From: a virus
IMG/VR virus record: IMGVR_UViG_3300036900_000189
Location: 1 to 45,558 of that record
Length of the DNA: 45,558 bases
Direction: 5' to 3' (one strand)
Shown here piece by piece: positions 22,971-31,641 of the stretch. Below the pieces are notes generated by a model. It did no database searches, was not told the origin of the DNA, and saw only the letters and a list, made by a program, of their open reading frames with translations. A program made the translations under genes and the position numbers. How positions within the stretch are numbered: position 1 is the stretch's first letter; each line of letters opens with the position of its first letter.

Positions 22971-25900
22971 TCAAATATCCTGCGTCGCGATCGGGGCGCC
23001 GATCGACACGATGTTGGCGGGATAACCGCGGTTCACCTGCCAGCAGATCATGCCGTCGAGGTCGTAGTCGTTCGGGAACTGGTCGCGGAAGATGCCGGTG
23101 AAAGTCTGTAACGCCGCGTAGGTCTTGCCGCCCGGCGACTTGAAGATCGCGGTCCTCATGTCGGCGAACGAGTAGCCGGAGAACTTGATGCCCGCCGTCC
23201 CTTCAAGCTGCGCGAACACCCACGGGCTGCGCTTGAGCTTGCCGAGCGCTGGGCCGTTGCGGGCTCCGCTCTCCGCGGGCGATGCCGGCCGGGTGGGCTG
23301 GCCTTGCGAGATGAAATCGAAACCGATGAGCATCTGCGTGAGGCTTATCGAGCCGGCGTAGGTCGCGGTGAACAGGCCCGACCCCGTGCCGGCCGAAATG
23401 CCGTCGCCATACGGGACAAAAATCGATCCGTTGGACACGACATAATCACCGCAATCCAGCCCACCGAGCCAGGCCGTCACGGTCTTGCCGTTGAGGTGCC
23501 ACAGCCCGTTGATGGTCAGGCCACCATAGGGCGCGGTGTTGGCAATCGGCACGTTGCTCGATGTCACCGACGACGGGTTGATGGCGTTGTCGAGATACGT
23601 CGCGTCTAAAAGGGTCGAACCCTCGTCCGGGACGTCGGTGAGGACTTCGACGCCGTAGTGGCCCGTGGCCGCATCCAGCGTGACCATCGTGAGGGCATCT
23701 CTAGTGCCGTCGATCGAAGGGCCGCCACAAATACTAACAACAGTGCGGCCACTTCCAAGAGCATGGCGATGGAACGCAGCATAGGTCGGCTCCTGTGTGG
23801 TGGTGAGCGCATCGCGCTTGTAGGTCACCCCGAACCATGATCCGTCGATATTGCGGCCCCAGACGATCGGCGTCACGGCATCGGTGTAGGCGAGCTCGGC
23901 GACCTGCGGCGCGGTGATGTGGCCGGCCCAGCGCGCGAGGTTCGGTGCTGAGAACTTGCCGCTGTACACATCGGCGAAGCCCTCCATCAGCTTGCGCTGA
24001 TAGCGGTGCACGAAGATCGTGGTGTGCTCGGTCCTCACCGGCTGGATGTTGGCGCAGCCAATCTTCGGGACCGGCCTGGCCGCTATATTGTTTGGCGCCA
24101 TCGCGCCCGCTTGCAAAGGCTCAATCAGCCACTCACCGGCGAGCGTTCCCATGATTACGCCCTGCAGGTCGGGGATCATCCATGAGATGGGGTTGACGCC
24201 GTCACTGTTCAGGACTTCGGAGATGCCGTTGGCCGAACCGACGGTGCCGTATTGATCAGTAGGGGCGAAGTTGATTGTGTTGCCGACGATACCGTTGCTG
24301 ACCGAGGCGTCGAAACGATTAGCGACTGCACCTCCAAGCCAGATGCGCCCCTCATGATAGCATCCGCAGGTCGGATAGCCGGTCGTGCCGCTATAGACGC
24401 CCAACCGCCAAGTAATGCAGGGATTGGTGTAGAGCAGCGCTGGGCCGAGAACTTCGAGAACAGCGACCGATCCGGTCCCCGTGCCGGGCGGATTGAAAAA
24501 CTGCAACTCGGCGCAAAGCGATCCGGTCTCCCCGGACACGGCGGTGATGACCACCCAGACATAGTTCCAGCTTGCGCTGCTCGTCGACTGGATTGTCACC
24601 GCCGTCAGACCGTCGGTGAAAATGCCCGTCGTCCCGATCAGCGTCCCATCTGTCGACGAGACCGGGGCGCTGTTGTTGGCGTAGAGGTCAATCCTGACCG
24701 TCCCCGGCGTGGTGCGAATTCCGGCGAAGCCCTCGTCATTCGACGGATAGACCGTCACCGACCCGATGGCCTCCGCGCCACCGCCGAAGTGACGCCCGAC
24801 ATACCCACCGGTGCCGAAGCCGGCAGCCGAAGCCGCCGCGGATTGACTGGTCACGCCATCAAAGGCCGCTGACAGCGTGCCGCCAGTCGTCATGTTGCCG
24901 ATATTGGCGGCGCCGGAAACACCCTGACTGATCTGGTTACCGAGACTGATGATCCGGCCCCAGCTCCAAACCGCCGCCTGGTTGGTCGGCAGTATGGACC
25001 AATGCGTCGTATCGGCACCTGGGGGATTCCCGGTGGTGCTGGTTTGCGCCTGCCAATATGTGGCCCCGCCAGGCAAGCCGCTCGGGTTGTAGGAGACAAC
25101 ATTGCCGGAGGAGTAGCCATGCGCTGGATCCCACAGCGCCGGCTCCGAGAAAAGCCGAACCAGCCGGCCGATGTCAGTACCGACCCAGCCCTGGCCGTTA
25201 TTGATCGCCGCACCGGCGGAGACCGCCACCCACTGCGTCGGGCTCGAGGCCGGAGTGTTGCCGACGTTCTGGTCAACCAGGCTCTCGTAGTTGACGCTCG
25301 ACGAGACAACAAAATCCCCGACCTTGTAGGCCTTGGTCGAGTCGTAAGCAGGGAAGCCAAGGGTCAGATTGATCTTGCCGGTCGTCCCGCTCGGCGTAAC
25401 CTGCGCACCATTCACTGGCGGGTCGAGATAGGGGCCGTCCAGAAACACCAGAGCCGCCAGCGAGAACAGCGCATCGGTCGCTGGACCCGGCAGCGTCGCC
25501 ACCGTCAATATCTGCGGCTGCAGGTTCGGCGCCAGCATGACGGCAGTGGTCTCTGCCTGGATGATCCGAACCTGCGCCCATGTGCCGGCATTGTAGGGAG
25601 TTTCGACTACATGCAGGCGCTCCACCGTCCCGCTCAGGAATGTCCCAAGTGTAGAGCCATCGATGTTCGCGCCCGTCGTGCCGTCCTGCAGAGAGAAATG
25701 AGTGCTGTCTATGGCAGTGATCTGAAAAACTCTGTTGTCGAGCGCCGGCATACCGTTGCCGGTCGAGAACATCACATCATTCCCGTTGACCCAGCCACTT
25801 GCCGCCGCCGTCCGCACCACGGCAGGATTGGCAGAAGAAATCGCCAGTACGGTCTGAGGAGCATTATCCGTCGTGAGACGCAGCCCCTGCCTGAACCGCA

Positions 25901-26159
25901 TCCAGTTGTCGGTCAGCTCAATCGTGTACGGGATAGCTGCCTCAAAATCCCACCGCAGAACGCGGCCGGGCGCCGCAAATCGTGTGGTGCCGGCGAACAT
26001 AGTCCCCGGACGGCGCACCCACGTCCCGGCCTCGACCGGGAAGCCGTTGAAGCAGACGTTCAGGCTGTGAACATACTGCTCGCGGTCGACGCGGCCCAGC
26101 GCCCACTGCGAAATCTCGCCGCCGAGGAACGAGAACTTCTGATAGGTGGCGTTCGCCAT
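22971..26159 (-). CDS. Tail tubular protein B / nozzle-like (T7 gp12 type)
   Basis: A 1062-residue protein. The N-terminus (KFSFLGGEISQWALGRVDRE, then CFNGFPVEAGTWVRRPGTMF) is the typical start of podovirus nozzle proteins, and the size is that of the larger family members. Residues 271-311 and 342-389 are two inserted carbohydrate-binding-like modules (YKVGDFVVSSSVNYESL and W at the end). The nozzle closes the tail tube and carries the fibres. It starts 3 bases after the adaptor gene. Confidence 0.8.
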   Translation of the reverse strand: MANATYQKFSFLGGEISQWALGRVDREQYVHSLNVCFNGFPVEAGTWVRRPGTMFAGTTRFAAPGRVLRWDFEAAIPYTIELTDNWMRFRQGLRLTTDNAPQTVLAISSANPAVVRTAAASGWVNGNDVMFSTGNGMPALDNRVFQITAIDSTHFSLQDGTTGANIDGSTLGTFLSGTVERLHVVETPYNAGTWAQVRIIQAETTAVMLAPNLQPQILTVATLPGPATDALFSLAALVFLDGPYLDPPVNGAQVTPSGTTGKINLTLGFPAYDSTKAYKVGDFVVSSSVNYESLVDQNVGNTPASSPTQWVAVSAGAAINNGQGWVGTDIGRLVRLFSEPALWDPAHGYSSGNVVSYNPSGLPGGATYWQAQTSTTGNPPGADTTHWSILPTNQAAVWSWGRIISLGNQISQGVSGAANIGNMTTGGTLSAAFDGVTSQSAAASAAGFGTGGYVGRHFGGGAEAIGSVTVYPSNDEGFAGIRTTPGTVRIDLYANNSAPVSSTDGTLIGTTGIFTDGLTAVTIQSTSSASWNYVWVVITAVSGETGSLCAELQFFNPPGTGTGSVAVLEVLGPALLYTNPCITWRLGVYSGTTGYPTCGCYHEGRIWLGGAVANRFDASVSNGIVGNTINFAPTDQYGTVGSANGISEVLNSDGVNPISWMIPDLQGVIMGTLAGEWLIEPLQAGAMAPNNIAARPVPKIGCANIQPVRTEHTTIFVHRYQRKLMEGFADVYSGKFSAPNLARWAGHITAPQVAELAYTDAVTPIVWGRNIDGSWFGVTYKRDALTTTQEPTYAAFHRHALGSGRTVVSICGGPSIDGTRDALTMVTLDAATGHYGVEVLTDVPDEGSTLLDATYLDNAINPSSVTSSNVPIANTAPYGGLTINGLWHLNGKTVTAWLGGLDCGDYVVSNGSIFVPYGDGISAGTGSGLFTATYAGSISLTQMLIGFDFISQGQPTRPASPAESGARNGPALGKLKRSPWVFAQLEGTAGIKFSGYSFADMRTAIFKSPGGKTYAALQTFTGIFRDQFPNDYDLDGMICWQVNRGYPANIVSIGAPIATQDI

Positions 26160-26162
26160 CGG

Positions 26163-27473
26163 TCAGTACCGACAGGCGACATAATCGTCGAGCGGCGGGT
26201 CTTCGTAGCCAACGAGGATCGCGTTGACCGTTCTGGCATCCCCCATGAACTTCTGGTACTGCTGCTCGATCTGCTGAATTTTCGCAGTCGATTGCGTCAG
26301 CGGCTCGCAGACCTCGACACCGATCCGGCAACCCAGCCCCTCGCAGAACATCGCGTGCATCTGGGTGACATCGACGATGTCGGCGACGAACCAGACGACG
26401 AGCGCCGTCGGCTCCATCGAGGTGATGAAGCGCCCGACGAACTGCCAATCCCGGTACTGGATACCAGTCGGCGCGCCGATGAACGACACCGGATTGACCT
26501 TGGGATCGCCGGACACCGCGCGCAGAAAGCCGGCGGGCTGCATGAACACGTTGCGGGTGCCGGACTGCGTCGACGGGCCCGAGCCGATCGGCCAGATGAT
26601 GTTGAGCTTGGTCAGCCCGACCCCGTAGGGGAATTCCGGCCCGCCCACTTCCAGCCAGTTGATCGATCCGGCCCCGCCGACGAAACCGGTCGCCCACGGC
26701 GCCAGCACGCCGGTATTCGTCCAGTGCACGCCGGCATCAGCCGTGGGGTCATGCCCAACGTTGCCATTCACCGAGCTTTGATAAGTGACCCCATCACTAC
26801 CGCGGACCTTGTTGCCGCTGGCGTAAGTGGTGCCGACCGCCCATGCCGCCGGCGACAGGTCGGGCTCCTGGTTGATGTTGAGATCGATCAAGCTCTGGTA
26901 GGCGATCGAATTGAACGTGGCGACCTGGTCCTTGAAATAGGTCGTGCTCGAGCTCCACGCCGTCGCTGTCGCCGGGTTGTCGGTGTTGTCGTTGACGAGC
27001 GACAGATACACCCGATAGGTGCCGTCGCCAGCCGCGGTGTAGACCAGCTCGCCCGCCACATAGCCGGTGGTGCCGCTGGTATCCCACAGCGATACCGACA
27101 TAGGCCCGAAATACGGCTCCCAGAACGTGGTGCCCAGCGGATCATTCCCGAGGTTGTCGGGGATGTTGGAGATCCACAGATTGTTGTTCTGATCGGCGAC
27201 GATCGAGCCGACGTAATAGGTCGTGTTGGCATTCCACAGCGTCGGCGCCAGCACCATGGTGTTGCCGTCGATCGCGCGCACTACGGCGTTCTTGATGGCA
27301 AAGGCCCAGACGTTGCGCTGCAGTTCGGCCTGGCGCAGCTTGCCGTAGGCGAATGCTACCTCGGTCGCCCGCTTCGAGTCCTCGTTGAATCCGAGGACCG
27401 GGTCCATGCGCGCCGAGCCGACGTGCTGCAGGCCGCGGTTGCCGATATCGATAGGCGACAGAAATTCCGACAT
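26163..27473 (-). CDS. Tail tubular protein A / head-tail adaptor (T7 gp11 type) with four CBM-like modules
   Basis: A 436-residue protein. The start SPIDIGNRGLQHVGSARM and end region (VCEPLTQSTAKIQQIEQQYQ, then the ..GYEDPP end) are those of the podovirus adaptor, usually about 200 residues. The extra length is a run of four modules (residues about 80-119, 130-172, 173-211, 211-251) of the form W..xTxYxxGxxV...YxS...N....P...W, like CBM5/12 chitin-binding repeats. They may decorate the tail and bind glycans. The late motif lies 28 bases before the ATG. Confidence 0.75.
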   Translation of the reverse strand: MSEFLSPIDIGNRGLQHVGSARMDPVLGFNEDSKRATEVAFAYGKLRQAELQRNVWAFAIKNAVVRAIDGNTMVLAPTLWNANTTYYVGSIVADQNNNLWISNIPDNLGNDPLGTTFWEPYFGPMSVSLWDTSGTTGYVAGELVYTAAGDGTYRVYLSLVNDNTDNPATATAWSSSTTYFKDQVATFNSIAYQSLIDLNINQEPDLSPAAWAVGTTYASGNKVRGSDGVTYQSSVNGNVGHDPTADAGVHWTNTGVLAPWATGFVGGAGSINWLEVGGPEFPYGVGLTKLNIIWPIGSGPSTQSGTRNVFMQPAGFLRAVSGDPKVNPVSFIGAPTGIQYRDWQFVGRFITSMEPTALVVWFVADIVDVTQMHAMFCEGLGCRIGVEVCEPLTQSTAKIQQIEQQYQKFMGDARTVNAILVGYEDPPLDDYVACRY

Positions 27474-27501
27474 GGTCGCACCCTGCCGTCACGGGACGGG
27501 G

Positions 27502-27515
27502 CGGACAACGCACCC
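27502..27515 (-). promoter_or_regulatory. Late motif copy 4
   Basis: GGGTGCGTTGTCCG on the minus strand in the gap between the small signal-peptide protein gene and the adaptor gene, 28 bases before the adaptor ATG. Confidence 0.6.
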
Positions 27516-27524
27516 CCTGGCGCG

Positions 27525-28031
27525 CTACTTGTAATAGCCCCACATCACCACGCCCTGGCTGCCACCGGAGCCAGGCGCGGAGGACGTCATCAGAATCTGG
27601 GTGTTGACGGCGGAGGCCGGCAAGCAGGGCGAAAACAGCTGGCTATAGTGGCCTGAAATCGATCCATCTACTTTGCCGATCTGCTGGATATAAGAAAAGG
27701 TGCCTCCCAGCAAACCTGCAATCGAGTTGCCGCCCGTAGTCGACGCAGTTGCGACTGCGTCATCAATAAACCCGCACAGATATGCGGTCTTGAGAGCCAC
27801 GGCAGGAATGGCGACGGCGATCGACCCCGTCGTCCCGGAGCCGGAAGCAATTATCGGGGTTGACCCGGCCGGATACTGATCAGGGGCTACCGGCAGCGGG
27901 TTTGTCGAATTGACGGGATCACACTCCGCCGCAACCTGACTCGCCTCGGTACAGGGGGCGACCAGCGGGGCGGCAGCAGCCGCGTTGACGAACCACAGCG
28001 CCGCAAGCGCGGCAATCAGTATCCTCACCAT
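27525..28031 (-). CDS. Structural-region protein with signal peptide (168 aa)
   Basis: ATG at 28031 follows GGGAGAAATCCC. MVRILIAALAALWFVNAAAA is a Sec signal peptide. The mature protein has paired Cys (APCTEASQVAAEC, then LCGF and SPCLP) and a beta-rich C-terminal half ending GVVMWGYYK, which looks like a phage fibre or decoration domain. Why a virion-region protein should be exported is unclear. Confidence 0.6.
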   Translation of the reverse strand: MVRILIAALAALWFVNAAAAAPLVAPCTEASQVAAECDPVNSTNPLPVAPDQYPAGSTPIIASGSGTTGSIAVAIPAVALKTAYLCGFIDDAVATASTTGGNSIAGLLGGTFSYIQQIGKVDGSISGHYSQLFSPCLPASAVNTQILMTSSAPGSGGSQGVVMWGYYK

Positions 28032-28312
28032 GGGATTTCTCCCTGACTGCGCAGTAGGTCCTTGGCGACGTTGATGGCAGCGATGCGGGTCATGTCGGCT
28101 AGGGCGCGGGAGTCGGCGAGCGCCGAGGCGGCCGACTTCACGGCGGCGACGTAGGTCGCATTGCCTGTGGGGTCGCCTGGCTTGTAGCCAGCTACGCTCG
28201 CCGCAGCTGCGATCGTGGTCAGATGCGTGGTCACGGCCGCATCCTTGGTCGCCTGCGAGGTCTTGCCCGCCGCGGCAATCGAGGTGACCATGGTCTGCTG
28301 GTTCGACGACAT
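28025..28312 (-). CDS. Ala-rich helical protein (95 aa)
   Basis: The start overlaps the stop of the glycosyltransferase gene (TGATG). The protein is Ala/Thr-rich and helical (KDAAVTTHLTTIAAAASVAG). It lies in the virion cluster, so a minor structural role is possible. Function unknown. Confidence 0.6.
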   Translation of the reverse strand: MSSNQQTMVTSIAAAGKTSQATKDAAVTTHLTTIAAAASVAGYKPGDPTGNATYVAAVKSAASALADSRALADMTRIAAINVAKDLLRSQGEIPW

Positions 28313-29661
28313 CAAGCGGCCTCCCTGCGCTCGACGAGGCGGTCGAAGTCTGCCATCAGCCGCCCCATCGGTTCCTTCCAGTCCCCAAAGATCGACTGCC
28401 GGTAGATCGTCATCGAGTCGTACCAGGAGCAGGCCCGGTCCTCGCGCATCCACGGCCACAGCCCAGCGAAGCGCACCAGATTCCAGACTGGCTTGCCCAG
28501 GGCTCCGGCGAGATGCGCGACCGAGGTGTCGGTGGTGATGACGAGGTCAAGCTGGTCGATGATCCAGGCCGTATCGGCAAAGTCGTTCACGCCGCCCATG
28601 GGATCGAGCACACCGAGCTCACGTAGCGCATCTCGATCCTGGTGGGATTGCTGCAGCGATACCAGCGTCACTCCTGCGCGCGCTAGTGGCGCAAATGCAC
28701 CAAACGGCAACGTCTTCTGCCGCGCCATCTGGTCGGTGCCGGGCTGCAGCTCACGCTTGCCGGAGGCCCAGCAGATGCCGACTTTGAGGCCGGGCGGGAG
28801 AGCGAGGCGGTCGTCGCGGTGGGGCGCCTCCAGATACCCGTGGGATGCGGGCGCCAATTCACCGAAGAAGGCCGGCACGTCGAGCAGGGCCGCGCAATAA
28901 TGCGGGCGTCGCGCCGGCGTGTCGTAGCGCATAATGACTTCGTCCGCCCAAGGCCGCATCGACTGCGCCAGGCGGTGCATCTGCGGCCGCACCGACAGGA
29001 TGACGTAGGCGCCCATGTCATGCAGCGTGCGGACATAGCGGATGCCGAGCAGCTCGTCGCCGAAGCCCTGCTCGCCATAGAGCAGGATCGTCTTGCCATC
29101 GATCGGCTCACCCCGCCAGAGCTCGACGTCCCCCCGCGGGCGCGGAGGGTAGGCCGATGAGCCGAAGCGGTGGCGGTGCTCTTGGAAGCCCTCGCGATGC
29201 CGGCCGAGGCCGAGCAGCACCAGGCCGAGGCTGGCGTGGGGCTGCGCCTCGTCGGGCTTCAACGCGATTGCGGCCCGGAACTCGGTCTCGGCATCCTCCA
29301 GCCGCATCATGTCGGCGTAGAGATGACCGAGATTGGTGTGGGCCTCGAAGTTGTCCTCGACCTCGAGCGACTTGCGCTGGAGCTTCTCGGCGAAGCCGGG
29401 CATGCCGTTCGCTGCCGCCACGGTGCCGTAGTTGCACCAGTACTCGTAGCGCTTCGGTGCGGCCTTCACCGCCATGTCGTAGTGCAGCGCGGCGTTGAAG
29501 CTGCGGCCGGCTTCATGCTCGATCTGGCCGCGGATCGCCCAGGCATCACCGTTCTGCGGATTGCGGCGAATGACCTCAGCCAGCGCGTCGGAAGCGTCGT
29601 TCTTCTTGCCGGCCGACAGCAGAGCCAGCGCGTGCTCGAACAGATATTCCGACGTGTTCAT
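28312..29661 (-). CDS. TPR protein with GT9-like glycosyltransferase domain
   Basis: A 449-residue protein. Residues 1-160 form about four TPR units (WAIRGQIEHEAGRSFNAALH, AHTNLGHLYADMMRLEDAET). Residues 185-440 resemble the GT9/heptosyltransferase fold: the loop YGEQGFGDELLGIRYV at 195-210 and the donor-site motif TTDTSVAHLAGALGKPVW near 378-395. Such proteins move a sugar to LPS or to protein. Here the gene is between capsid and tail genes, so it may glycosylate virion proteins or alter the host surface. Substrate unknown. Confidence 0.75.
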   Translation of the reverse strand: MNTSEYLFEHALALLSAGKKNDASDALAEVIRRNPQNGDAWAIRGQIEHEAGRSFNAALHYDMAVKAAPKRYEYWCNYGTVAAANGMPGFAEKLQRKSLEVEDNFEAHTNLGHLYADMMRLEDAETEFRAAIALKPDEAQPHASLGLVLLGLGRHREGFQEHRHRFGSSAYPPRPRGDVELWRGEPIDGKTILLYGEQGFGDELLGIRYVRTLHDMGAYVILSVRPQMHRLAQSMRPWADEVIMRYDTPARRPHYCAALLDVPAFFGELAPASHGYLEAPHRDDRLALPPGLKVGICWASGKRELQPGTDQMARQKTLPFGAFAPLARAGVTLVSLQQSHQDRDALRELGVLDPMGGVNDFADTAWIIDQLDLVITTDTSVAHLAGALGKPVWNLVRFAGLWPWMREDRACSWYDSMTIYRQSIFGDWKEPMGRLMADFDRLVERREAA

Positions 29662-29667
29662 TGGGCC

Positions 29668-29892
29668 TCACAACGGAGGGGCGGTCGTCAGGAGCTGGCC
29701 CTGTTCGAGCTGACGGATGGAGGCCTGGAGGAACAGGATGACGTCCTTGCGAGTGACGTTCTTCGACTGCGCGTCGGTCGTGTTGTAACGCAGCTCGAAG
29801 TCACCGGCCGACGGCGCGTTCGTTCCGGTCGTGAAATCGGAGAACTTGAAGCCCTCCGTTCCACGATTGAAGGTCCACGAGATTGCAGCCAT
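29668..29892 (-). CDS. Small structural-region protein (74 aa)
   Basis: A beta-rich 74-residue protein; FELRYNTTDAQSKNVTRKDV and a helical C-terminus. It lies just after the 213-residue protein gene in the capsid region. It may be a minor capsid or decoration protein; no known domain. Confidence 0.65.
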   Translation of the reverse strand: MAAISWTFNRGTEGFKFSDFTTGTNAPSAGDFELRYNTTDAQSKNVTRKDVILFLQASIRQLEQGQLLTTAPPL

Positions 29893-29901
29893 CGGCTATC
29901 C

Positions 29902-30543
29902 TCAGATCGCGTAGGTGACCTTGGCGTAGATGTTGCACGCCTGCGCGGTGCCGGCGGCGGTCGCGACGTACAGCAGCAGGTCGAAGTAGCCGTTCGGGTC
30001 GGCCGGATTGCCGCGGCCATCGACGAACCCGAAGGTCTGCCACAGCGGCTGCTGCGTGAGGCCGAGGAAGTTGTAGGTCGTCCCGATACCATTGAACACG
30101 AGATTGGTCGGGCCATAGGCCAGCGTGTTCGACGTCTCCAGGAACTGCCCATACATCTTATTCGGGCTGGAGTAGGTCGCGATCGTGGTGGTGGCGCCGG
30201 TGTTGCCGGTGGTCGGGATCAGACCCTGCAGGGAGGCCTGCGTGCCGTCGATCGTCGAGTCCGAGAAAATCCAGTTCAGGTCGAAGGCGATCAGCTTCGA
30301 GGCGCCGGAGTCCGGGGCCTTGTCGGTAGCGATCTCGACCGACTTGATGATCGCGCCGGTCGGGACGCGCACCAGCTTGTAGTAGCTGCCGGCGGTGCCG
30401 AGGCCCGCGGCGGTCGCGGCGACCCAATCGTCGACCTCGATCACGCGACCGGCGGCGCCCTGCCCGGCGCTGTTCGCGAGATAGGGCGGAGCCGTGTTGT
30501 CGAGGTTGGTGATCGACTGGGAGAGAACGGTATCCTTGGCCAT
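29902..30543 (-). CDS. Putative virion protein after the capsid gene (213 aa)
   Basis: A soluble beta-rich protein with the pattern typical of phage decoration or structural proteins (GSYYKLVRVPTGAIIKSVEI, FDLLLYVATAAGTAQA). It follows the major capsid gene by 12 bases. Its position favours a capsid decoration protein, but this is inferred. Confidence 0.65.
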   Translation of the reverse strand: MAKDTVLSQSITNLDNTAPPYLANSAGQGAAGRVIEVDDWVAATAAGLGTAGSYYKLVRVPTGAIIKSVEIATDKAPDSGASKLIAFDLNWIFSDSTIDGTQASLQGLIPTTGNTGATTTIATYSSPNKMYGQFLETSNTLAYGPTNLVFNGIGTTYNFLGLTQQPLWQTFGFVDGRGNPADPNGYFDLLLYVATAAGTAQACNIYAKVTYAI

Positions 30544-30555
30544 CGCGTCGGCTCC

Positions 30556-31491
30556 TTAAGGCGTAATGTCGGTGCCGCTCGTGTCCGAGCAGAGGATCGA
30601 CACCACCTTGCCGGCCTGCATGCGGACAGAGCCGACCATGGTCTGGATGAGAAGCTGGAGCGGCCGGCCCGACAGGTCGGGGCGGAACTCGGCGAAGGTC
30701 GTCATGTCCTTCCAGATGCCCATGTACATGCCGGACTTCACGAACACCGGCACGTTGCGGACGTTGGAAGTGACCGACAGGCGCTCGGACACGACGATGT
30801 CGATGCCGAGAATCTGGCGCACCCGGCCGCCCGAGACCTGCACACTCAGGCCGGACTGGAAGTCGGAGGAGACCACCTGGACCTGGTTGTAGAGATCGGA
30901 GTGCTGCTGCGATCCGATGATGGCGCAGGCCCGATCCATCTCGAGGTCGTTGTGGTAGTGCTCAAGGATGCGCTTCGCCTCGATCATCTTGGCGATCGTG
31001 AGGCCGGCCGCGGCGGAGGCACCGAACGTCGAGGCCACCTGGAAGTTGGTGGTCGAGAACGAGTCCGGCGTCAGGCTGCCGATGTCGGTACCGAGCTGGC
31101 GCGTCGCGAAGAACGCGGCGATCACGACGTCGTCGTAGTAGCGGTTGACCGCCGCCATGCCTGTCTGCACGTAGGGGCCCTGCGGATCGACGATGGTTTC
31201 GAGGCGATCGAACGAGTCGATCAGCATCGGAAGCTCGCCGGCCTGCGGGAACACCCACGGGCGCAAGGTATCGGGCTGGGTGTGGGTCATCGGCGCGAAG
31301 CGACCGGTCGGCTGCTTCATCACCACGGAACCGAACTGGTTCACGGGCGACGCCATCTTGCCGACGTGGCTGCCTTCGCGGACTTTGCCGCGGACCTTGG
31401 AATCGGTCTGCTGGAGGAGAAGCTCGACGTTCGCCGTGTATTCGGCGGTGAAGAGCGCGGTAAGGCCCTGGTTTTCGGTCAGGACGGCCAT
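30556..31491 (-). CDS. Major capsid protein
   Basis: A 311-residue protein directly after the scaffold gene. The N-terminus (TALFTAEYTANVELLLQQTD) and features such as VFVKSGMYMGIWKDMTTFAE and the VSERLSV...NVRNV region match podovirus HK97-fold major capsid proteins of similar length. It would form the icosahedral head. GAGG precedes the ATG; a 150-base leader with the late motif separates it from the scaffold gene, the longest gap in the structural cluster, as expected for a highly expressed gene. Confidence 0.85.
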   Translation of the reverse strand: MAVLTENQGLTALFTAEYTANVELLLQQTDSKVRGKVREGSHVGKMASPVNQFGSVVMKQPTGRFAPMTHTQPDTLRPWVFPQAGELPMLIDSFDRLETIVDPQGPYVQTGMAAVNRYYDDVVIAAFFATRQLGTDIGSLTPDSFSTTNFQVASTFGASAAAGLTIAKMIEAKRILEHYHNDLEMDRACAIIGSQQHSDLYNQVQVVSSDFQSGLSVQVSGGRVRQILGIDIVVSERLSVTSNVRNVPVFVKSGMYMGIWKDMTTFAEFRPDLSGRPLQLLIQTMVGSVRMQAGKVVSILCSDTSGTDITP

Positions 31492-31626
31492 ATGAACCTC
31501 GACAACGAGAGTTGCGGAAGCTCGCTACGGCTTGTCCGGCGCCAACCGGGGCCTCTTGCGATCAGTTCTGGCCTTGCCCAGCTACGGAGGCCCTATGCAC
31601 GCGAGAATGACGAAGCACCGGCCCGT

Positions 31627-31639
31627 CGACAACGCACCC
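31627..31639 (-). promoter_or_regulatory. Late motif copy 3
   Basis: GGGTGCGTTGTCG on the minus strand, 135 bases before the major capsid ATG, between scaffold and capsid genes. One change (final C missing) from the consensus. Confidence 0.6.
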
Positions 31640-31641
31640 GG

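Noticed and set aside
25002-27656. An 884-codon open frame on the plus strand
   Set aside because: Antisense to the nozzle and adaptor genes; composition is Arg/Asp/Val-rich with no domain, no ribosome site and no operon partner.
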